From Salinicoccus cyprini (lineage in GTDB: Bacteria; Bacillota; Bacilli; Staphylococcales; Salinicoccaceae), in NCBI RefSeq assembly GCF_007713705.1, contig NZ_VMSJ01000006.1, forward strand, positions 1-64,000: DNA of 64,000 nt. The letters are read 5' to 3'. Positions 59,148 through 64,000 of the stretch are shown here, in pieces. Position 1 is the stretch's first letter; each line of letters opens with the position of its first letter. The position numbers were made by a program, and so were the translations under genes. The notes below the pieces were generated by a model that saw only the letters and a program-made list of their open reading frames with translations, was not told where the DNA came from and did no database searches.

Positions 59148-60809
59148 ATGAAGAAAACAGCAGTGACGATCATGATGCTTTGTATTCTGATACTCGCAGG
59201 ATGTACCGATGATAGCAATGTTGAGCCCGATGCCGGAAACGAAAGCCAGAGTGGAGGGGACTTCATACTTTCCACAAGCAGTGATCTTGTATCGCTCGAC
59301 CCCCATGGCAGCAATGATCTCCCTTCGGATAAAGTACGGAACACAATCTATGAAGGTCTGGTTACACAGAATGAAGACTTGGAGATTGAACCGCTACTGG
59401 CTACAGAATGGCAACAGGAAGACGACGTGACATGGACATTTACACTGCGTGAAGACGTGACATTCCATGACGGCAGCCCTTTCAACGCGGAAGTGGTCAA
59501 AGCCAACCTGGATAGGGTGCTGGATCCGGGAGTCGCTTCACCCAGAATGAATCTTTTTGAAATGATAGAATCGGTCGAAGTGGTGGATGAATATGAAGTT
59601 GAAATTGTCACATCCTATCCATTTGCGCCGCTACTCCATCATTTGACACATGATGGAGGCGGTATGATAAGCAAGGAAGTCATCGATGAGGACTACAGTA
59701 ATGCCCTGGAGGAAGCCGGGGTGGATATGACAGTTTCGGAACTCTACAGTCTAAGGCAATCCGATGCAGAAGGATATGAGGAAGTCAGCAGTGATATTTC
59801 CGAATATCTCCATTCGGTAGTGGAGCAGAATCCTGCCGGTACAGGCTACCTGCAGCTTGAGGAGCGGAATCCGGGCGAATCGACAGTCCTGTCCAGGTTT
59901 GATGACTACTGGGGCACGCCGGCAAACCTTGACACTGTCACCTTCAAAGTTGTGACGGAGACAAGCTCACAGGTCGCAGAACTGGAAACAGGTGCCTCGC
60001 ATATGATCAGTGGATTTGACGCAAGCAATATCGAAAGAATCGAAAACAACCCGGAAACCCATATGTATACGTTCCATTCGATCTCGATGGAATACGTGGG
60101 CTTCAATACCAGCAAGGCGCCTCTCGACGATAGGAGGGTCCGTCAGGCCATCACCCATGTGTTCGACAAGGAAGAAGTGCTTGAAGGAATATACAATGGT
60201 ACAGGCAGAGCACTGGATGGACCATTGCAGCCTGAAGTGTTGGGCTATGATGAGAGTATTGAAGGGCTGGAATATGATGTGGACCGTGCCAAAGCCCTGA
60301 TGGCGGAGGCAGGGTATGAAGATGGATTTGAAATATCCATCATTACAAATGATACGCCTGAAAGAGTCGATGTCGCTGTCTACCTTCAGGAGGCGCTGCA
60401 GCAGCTCAACATTGAAGCCTCGGTGGAACAGATCGAATGGGGCGCGTATCTTGAAAGAGCCAGTACAGGCGAGCATGATATTTTCATACTGGGCTGGCCG
60501 AATACTACAGGAGACCCGGACCAGGGGCTGTGGCCGCTGTACCATTCTTCCATGATCGGCAGCCAGGGGAACCGCTTCTTCTTTGAGAATGATGAACTGG
60601 ATACTCTTCTTGAAGCAGGCAGGCAGGAAACCGATACAGAAGAACGAGGGAGAATCTATCAGGAAGTGCAGCAGCTGCTGATAGAAGAAGCACCTTCGAT
60701 ATTCATGCGGCAGGCGGAAAGTACAAATGCTTACAGGGATGAAGTCGAGGGCCTTTCCATAGACCGCTATAACAAGCCGGACTTCAGGAATGTCACTCTG
60801 GAAAATTGA
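59148..60809 (+). CDS. Solute-binding lipoprotein, family 5 (peptide/glutathione type), copy 1
   Basis: This 553-residue lipoprotein has a signal peptide with lipobox ILAGC (Cys19) and an acidic linker. The SBP_bac_5 fold follows, with the motifs SLDPHGSND, YEGLVT, ATEWQQ, FTLREDVTFHDGSPFNAE and YVGFNT. The paralogue downstream shares these motifs and even the start of the mature part (CTDDSNVEP). It delivers peptides, glutathione or nickel-like ligands to the divergent permease. GAAGGAGTG precedes ATG 59148. Confidence 0.92.
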   Translation: MKKTAVTIMMLCILILAGCTDDSNVEPDAGNESQSGGDFILSTSSDLVSLDPHGSNDLPSDKVRNTIYEGLVTQNEDLEIEPLLATEWQQEDDVTWTFTLREDVTFHDGSPFNAEVVKANLDRVLDPGVASPRMNLFEMIESVEVVDEYEVEIVTSYPFAPLLHHLTHDGGGMISKEVIDEDYSNALEEAGVDMTVSELYSLRQSDAEGYEEVSSDISEYLHSVVEQNPAGTGYLQLEERNPGESTVLSRFDDYWGTPANLDTVTFKVVTETSSQVAELETGASHMISGFDASNIERIENNPETHMYTFHSISMEYVGFNTSKAPLDDRRVRQAITHVFDKEEVLEGIYNGTGRALDGPLQPEVLGYDESIEGLEYDVDRAKALMAEAGYEDGFEISIITNDTPERVDVAVYLQEALQQLNIEASVEQIEWGAYLERASTGEHDIFILGWPNTTGDPDQGLWPLYHSSMIGSQGNRFFFENDELDTLLEAGRQETDTEERGRIYQEVQQLLIEEAPSIFMRQAESTNAYRDEVEGLSIDRYNKPDFRNVTLEN

Positions 60810-60820
60810 TGGGCACAAAG

Positions 60821-60860
60821 TCATATGGATATGCAGATTCGGCATATCCATATGTTTTTT
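60821..60860 (+). terminator. Terminator between the two binding-protein genes
   Basis: CATATGGATATGC and GCATATCCATATG form a 13-bp stem followed by TTTTTT. Confidence 0.9.
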
Positions 60861-60886
60861 ACCAAAACATTTCTGAATATTCCTTA

Positions 60887-60915
60887 TTGAAAGAAAAGTC
60901 TTACTGTTATAAGAT
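60887..60915 (+). promoter_or_regulatory. Promoter of binding protein copy 2
   Basis: TTGAAA (60887-60892) and TAAGAT (60910-60915) are 17 bases apart. A CodY-like element with three mismatches lies directly upstream at 60867-60881. Confidence 0.55.
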
Positions 60916-60980
60916 ATATTTATCCCAAATATACATATAAACTGGATGATGGGAGAAGATGACTACAGGGGGAATAATGA

Positions 60981-62660
60981 ATGAAGAATTACTTGAAGTT
61001 GCTGCTGCTCAGCATTATTGTGCTTGTGCTTGCGGCCTGTACCGATGATAGCAATGTTGAACCTGGTGGAGACACTGGTGGTGAGGAAGCATCCAGTGGA
61101 GGCGGGGATATGGTCCTGTCCTTCCCGAGTGATGCCGTGTCCATGGACCCGCATGGCAGTAATGACGTGCCATCCGAACAGGTGAGGGATACGATGTATG
61201 AAGGGCTTGTAACCCAGGATGAGAATCTTGAAGTCGTTCCATTGCTTGCAACTGAGTGGGAACAGACTGATGATACGACATGGCTGTTCACTCTGAGGGA
61301 GGATGTCACTTTCCATGATGGCAGTGAGTTCAATGCAGATGTCGTCAAGAAGAACCTTGATCGTCTGCTTGATACTGCTGCAGCTTCTGAACGTGCATTT
61401 GTTCTGGAAATGATTGAAGAAGTGAATGTTGTGGACGACTATCAGGTGGAAATCGTCACCGAGTTTCCATTTGCACCCATCATCAACCACCTGACACATG
61501 GTGCTGGCAAGATGATGAGTGGCGATCTGATCGATGAAGATTATCAGAATGCGATCGATGAAGCAGGACTTGATATGACTGCCGAAGAATACTACGAACT
61601 GCGCGCAGAAGGTGGCGCAGAATATGAGGAAGTGTCCGGATCGATCAGTGAATTTATCGGTACTGTCGTAGAGCAGAACCCGATTGGTTCAAACTACATG
61701 CAGTTCGAAAACAGAAATCCTGGAGAGAGCACTGAACTTGTCGCTTATGAAGACTACTGGGATGGTGCACCGACAATCGATTCTGCAACATTCAAAGTAG
61801 TTTCCGAAACAGGCTCCAGAATTGCAGAGCTTGAAACGGGCTCTTCCGACTTCATTGCACAAGTCGAGTCCAGCAATATCGAACGTATGGAAAACAATGA
61901 GGATGTAACTCTGGAGCGTACGGATTCCGTATCCATCGACTATATCGGCTTCAATACGGAAAAAGAGCCGCTGAACGACCCGCAGGTCCGTCTTGCAATC
62001 ACTCATGCATTCGACAAGAATGCTGTACTGGCGGGTGTGTATAATGATTCCGGTACACCTGCAGTCGGTCCGCTTGCGCCAGGCATACTTGGACACAGTG
62101 ATGATCTGCAAGGTCCCGAGTACAACATGGACAGGGCACGTGAACTGCTTGCCGAAGCAGGATATGAGGATGGATTTGATGTCAACCTGATGGTCAATGA
62201 CGATAACCCGGAACGTGTGGATATGGCTGTATGGCTCCAGGAATCTTTGGCTGAACTTAACATCAACGTCAACATCGAACAGGTGGAGTGGGGTGCATAC
62301 CTCGAAATGACCGGAAATGGAGAACACGATATGTTCATTCTCGGCTGGTCCAACTCTACTGGTGACCCTGACAATGGTATTTCACCATTGTTCCATTCAT
62401 CCATGGTCGGTGCAGAGGGTAACCGCTCATTCTATCAGAATGAAGAGCTCGATGCATTGCTGGATGAAGGGAAACGGGAATCCGATCCTGAAGCAAGAGA
62501 GGAAATCTATCAGCAGGCCCAGCAGATTCTTGTAGACGATGCACCTGCCATCTTCGTCAGACACTCGGAGAATCTCAATGCCTACAGTAATAACGTGGAA
62601 AACATCGGCATCAACCGCTACAATATTTATGACCTCAGAGACGTGACAATCAGTGAATAG
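60981..62660 (+). CDS. Solute-binding lipoprotein, family 5 (peptide/glutathione type), copy 2
   Basis: This 559-residue lipoprotein has lipobox VLAAC and the same SBP_bac_5 motifs as copy 1 along its whole length (SMDPHGSND, YEGLVTQDENLEV, FTLREDVTFHDGSEFNAD, YIGFNT). It is a clear tandem duplicate that has its own promoter and terminator, so the two may bind different ligands. ACAGGGGGA precedes ATG 60981. The fold is intact in both copies. Confidence 0.92.
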   Translation: MKNYLKLLLLSIIVLVLAACTDDSNVEPGGDTGGEEASSGGGDMVLSFPSDAVSMDPHGSNDVPSEQVRDTMYEGLVTQDENLEVVPLLATEWEQTDDTTWLFTLREDVTFHDGSEFNADVVKKNLDRLLDTAAASERAFVLEMIEEVNVVDDYQVEIVTEFPFAPIINHLTHGAGKMMSGDLIDEDYQNAIDEAGLDMTAEEYYELRAEGGAEYEEVSGSISEFIGTVVEQNPIGSNYMQFENRNPGESTELVAYEDYWDGAPTIDSATFKVVSETGSRIAELETGSSDFIAQVESSNIERMENNEDVTLERTDSVSIDYIGFNTEKEPLNDPQVRLAITHAFDKNAVLAGVYNDSGTPAVGPLAPGILGHSDDLQGPEYNMDRARELLAEAGYEDGFDVNLMVNDDNPERVDMAVWLQESLAELNINVNIEQVEWGAYLEMTGNGEHDMFILGWSNSTGDPDNGISPLFHSSMVGAEGNRSFYQNEELDALLDEGKRESDPEAREEIYQQAQQILVDDAPAIFVRHSENLNAYSNNVENIGINRYNIYDLRDVTISE

Positions 62661-62685
62661 CCACCTCTGAAAAAATGATATTCAT

Positions 62686-62721
62686 GAACCGGGAAACATT
62701 TCAAATGTTTCCCGGTTCTTT
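62686..62721 (+). terminator. Terminator after binding protein copy 2
   Basis: GAACCGGGAAACATTT pairs with AAATGTTTCCCGGTTC, followed by TTTATT. Confidence 0.85.
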
Positions 62722-62829
62722 ATTCTTCCTGGGAACGGCATTGAATCCACGTTCCTATCCCGCTATTTGAATTCTCATGATCGGTTTAAAATGATATAAT
62801 CGACAACAGAATGAAAAAAGGGTGATCGA

Positions 62830-63090
62830 ATGAAACGTCTAACTGCCATCGCACTAGTAGTGCTTCTCGCAGGATGCGGAGAGGATGAAAGCCAGGCGGC
62901 GAAAGATCTTGAAACAGTCAATCAGGAGAATAAGTCTCTGGAGAATAGAATTCAGAATATCAAAGAGGAAAATAGCCAGCTCGAAGAGAATATCGGTGCC
63001 AAAGAGGCGGAACTTGAATCGCTGAGAGAAGAAGAGTCCGGTGCATCGGAGCAGGACGATGAGAAAGAAGCTGAAAATCAACAAGAGTAG
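62830..63090 (+). CDS. Small coiled-coil lipoprotein
   Basis: The 86-residue product has a lipoprotein signal with lipobox LLAGC (Cys16). About 50 residues of Glu/Lys/Gln heptad-like coiled coil follow, with an acidic tail. No family is recognised. It is likely anchored on the outer face of the membrane. AAAAAGGGTGA precedes ATG 62830, and an extended -10 TGATATAAT (62792-62800) lies upstream. Confidence 0.72.
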   Translation: MKRLTAIALVVLLAGCGEDESQAAKDLETVNQENKSLENRIQNIKEENSQLEENIGAKEAELESLREEESGASEQDDEKEAENQQE

Positions 63091-63159
63091 CCTGGTAGGA
63101 TTAAATGCTTTTCAAAAGGGAATACATGAAGTAAACATTTTGAGAGCGAGGAGATTTTC

Positions 63160-63501
63160 ATGCATGAAGATAAGTTCAACATCATTGAAGGCAGGGAAAT
63201 GACACTTGAATCACTGGGTTATGAAATAGAAGAAATCACCGGGATGGCAGTACAGGACTTTGAAGGCGACACTTCTCGCTTCGTAGCCAAAAAGCCGAAC
63301 CTTGACCAGGAGTTTGAAACGTTCAATGTGAGATATGATTTCAAGGAATCCCATGACTTTGTGGATGTAGTGTTCACTACCGAAAAGAAAGATCATCTCG
63401 AAGACTATGATTTCGATGATAAAGAAGTGAAAGTGCAGCTCATTACCTATAAGAGAATGGATGCACCGATGGATAATGAAAGTGATAAAGTGGAAGAATA
63501 G
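63160..63501 (+). CDS. Conserved-looking acidic protein of unknown function
   Basis: The 113-residue soluble protein has a mixed alpha/beta pattern (ESLGYEIEEITGMAVQDF, RFVAKKP, FNVRYDF, VDVVFTTE, VQLITYKRM). I do not recognise it. GCGAGGAGA precedes ATG 63160. It lies 69 bases after the coiled-coil lipoprotein gene, with no terminator seen between them, and may share its transcript. Confidence 0.65.
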   Translation: MHEDKFNIIEGREMTLESLGYEIEEITGMAVQDFEGDTSRFVAKKPNLDQEFETFNVRYDFKESHDFVDVVFTTEKKDHLEDYDFDDKEVKVQLITYKRMDAPMDNESDKVEE

Positions 63502-63521
63502 TAGAATGTCTGCACTTCTAT

Positions 63522-63566
63522 CTCTTTCAATTCTTTTTAGGCAGAGAGCATCAATAATTGAAAGAG
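63522..63566. repeat. Inverted repeat in front of the last GNAT gene
   Basis: CTCTTTCAATT and AATTGAAAGAG are perfect 11-bp arms 23 bases apart. The right arm overlaps the probable ribosome site of the GNAT gene. No T run follows, so it is not an obvious terminator for the preceding gene. Confidence 0.6.
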
Positions 63567-63575
63567 TGGTTGGAA

Positions 63576-64000
63576 ATGAGCATGAAATACATCAAAACCA
63601 AGCGTTTAATTTTGCGTGATTGGCAGCAGAGCGACATCACTCATTTTATCAGAATGAACCAGGATCCTGACGTACGACGCTACTTCCCGGATCTTCTGCC
63701 GGCAGAAGCATCCAGGCAATATGTCATCGATGCCCAAAAGGACATTGAGGACAGAGGGTTTGGGCTGTTTGCTGTAGAGAGAAGAGATACAGGTGAGTTC
63801 ATCGGTTTCACAGGCATACAAGTACTGGAGGAGGATGGTCCCTTCAGGTTGGACTTCCTGCCCTGCATCGAAATCGGCTGGAGACTGATGAAGAAGCATT
63901 GGAACCAGGGATTTGCCACAGAGGCGGCGATAGGTGTACTCAAGTTCGCAGAACGCCATACGGATATTAAAGAAATATATGGCCTCGCGGCCGAAAAGAA
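63576..64000 (+). CDS. GNAT acetyltransferase, RimJ/RimL type (cut by window end)
   Basis: The frame runs off the window after about 141 codons. It begins MSMKYIKTKRLILRDWQQ and has the RimJ/L-type pattern (NQDPDVRRYFPD, FAVERRDTGEFIGFTGI, EIGWRLMKKHWNQGFATEAA with the acetyl-CoA motif). ATG 63576 or ATG 63582 may be the start. Ribosomal-protein or small-molecule acetylation are both possible. Confidence 0.85.
   Translation, partial: MSMKYIKTKRLILRDWQQSDITHFIRMNQDPDVRRYFPDLLPAEASRQYVIDAQKDIEDRGFGLFAVERRDTGEFIGFTGIQVLEEDGPFRLDFLPCIEIGWRLMKKHWNQGFATEAAIGVLKFAERHTDIKEIYGLAAEK

Noticed and set aside
1-64000. Search by eye for transposases, integrases, phage genes, toxin-antitoxin or defence systems
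   Set aside because: None of the proteins carries such motifs, and I saw no flanking direct repeats or attachment sites at the tRNA genes.

Overview
The window is a chromosomal segment of a low-to-moderate GC Gram-positive coccus of the Staphylococcaceae. The order arginase, cdaA, cdaR, glmM, glmS matches the staphylococcal arrangement. Other genes fit the family too: a Sle1-type LysM/CHAP amidase, a queC-queD-queE cluster with queF, and CtsR- and WalR-type operators. The fairly high GC and the presence of ClpE and a complete Des/DesK/DesR system point to Salinicoccus or a close relative rather than Staphylococcus itself. This genus call is inference; no database search was possible. I see no insertion sequence, prophage, CRISPR array or integron. 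It reads as ordinary core and accessory chromosome with dense local regulation.

Layout. 0-0.7 kb: the end of an rRNA operon (5S) followed by six tRNAs (Asn, Glu, Val, Tyr, Gln, Lys). 0.8-8.7 kb: arginase, two regulators, the c-di-AMP cyclase operon cdaA-cdaR-glmM, and glmS behind a glmS ribozyme. 8.8-16.9 kb: an AraC/GyrI-like regulator, an ATC-hydrolase-like protein, a SurA-N lipoprotein, a DUF1801 protein, clpE with three CtsR boxes, a methyltransferase, a small lipoprotein and an aldehyde dehydrogenase. 17-23 kb: an aldo/keto reductase, a GmhB-like phosphatase, the cold-responsive desaturase with DesK/DesR, and threonine synthase. 23-35 kb: small regulators and transporters (MBL hydrolase, Lrp, YhgE-type exporter with PadR, 2-TM channel, DHA2 efflux pump, O-methyltransferase, BASS transporter, YhdH reductase, TrhO, cytosolic-looking gamma-glutamyltransferase). 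35.6-38.8 kb: preQ1/queuosine synthesis (queC, queD, queE, queF), with a preQ1-I riboswitch in front of queF. 39-54.9 kb: GNAT, DAACS symporter, K+ channel-like protein, three MFS carriers in the wider region, Sle1-like autolysin, BI-1-like protein, YebC, two SDR proteins with altered active sites, a GntR/ABC module, a DUF402 protein, LysR and DUF456. 54.9-62.7 kb: a peptide/glutathione-type ABC importer (two ATPases and two permeases on the minus strand, two paralogous binding lipoproteins on the plus strand). 62.8-64 kb: a small lipoprotein, an unknown acidic protein and a truncated GNAT.

The most informative content is regulatory. Readable cis elements connect these genes to known Firmicute circuits: glmS ribozyme (GlcN6P), preQ1-I riboswitch, CtsR (clpE), WalR (sle1), CodY (peptide importer), SigB (SDR stress protein) and a probable DesR palindrome (des). 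Several perfect palindromes sit on promoters of genes with an adjacent regulator (GntR module, YhgE/PadR) or with none nearby (thrC). Most of the window is conserved housekeeping. The best candidates for something undescribed are the two SDR proteins that lack catalytic residues, the 2-TM channel with a replaced selectivity filter, and the unassigned operators.
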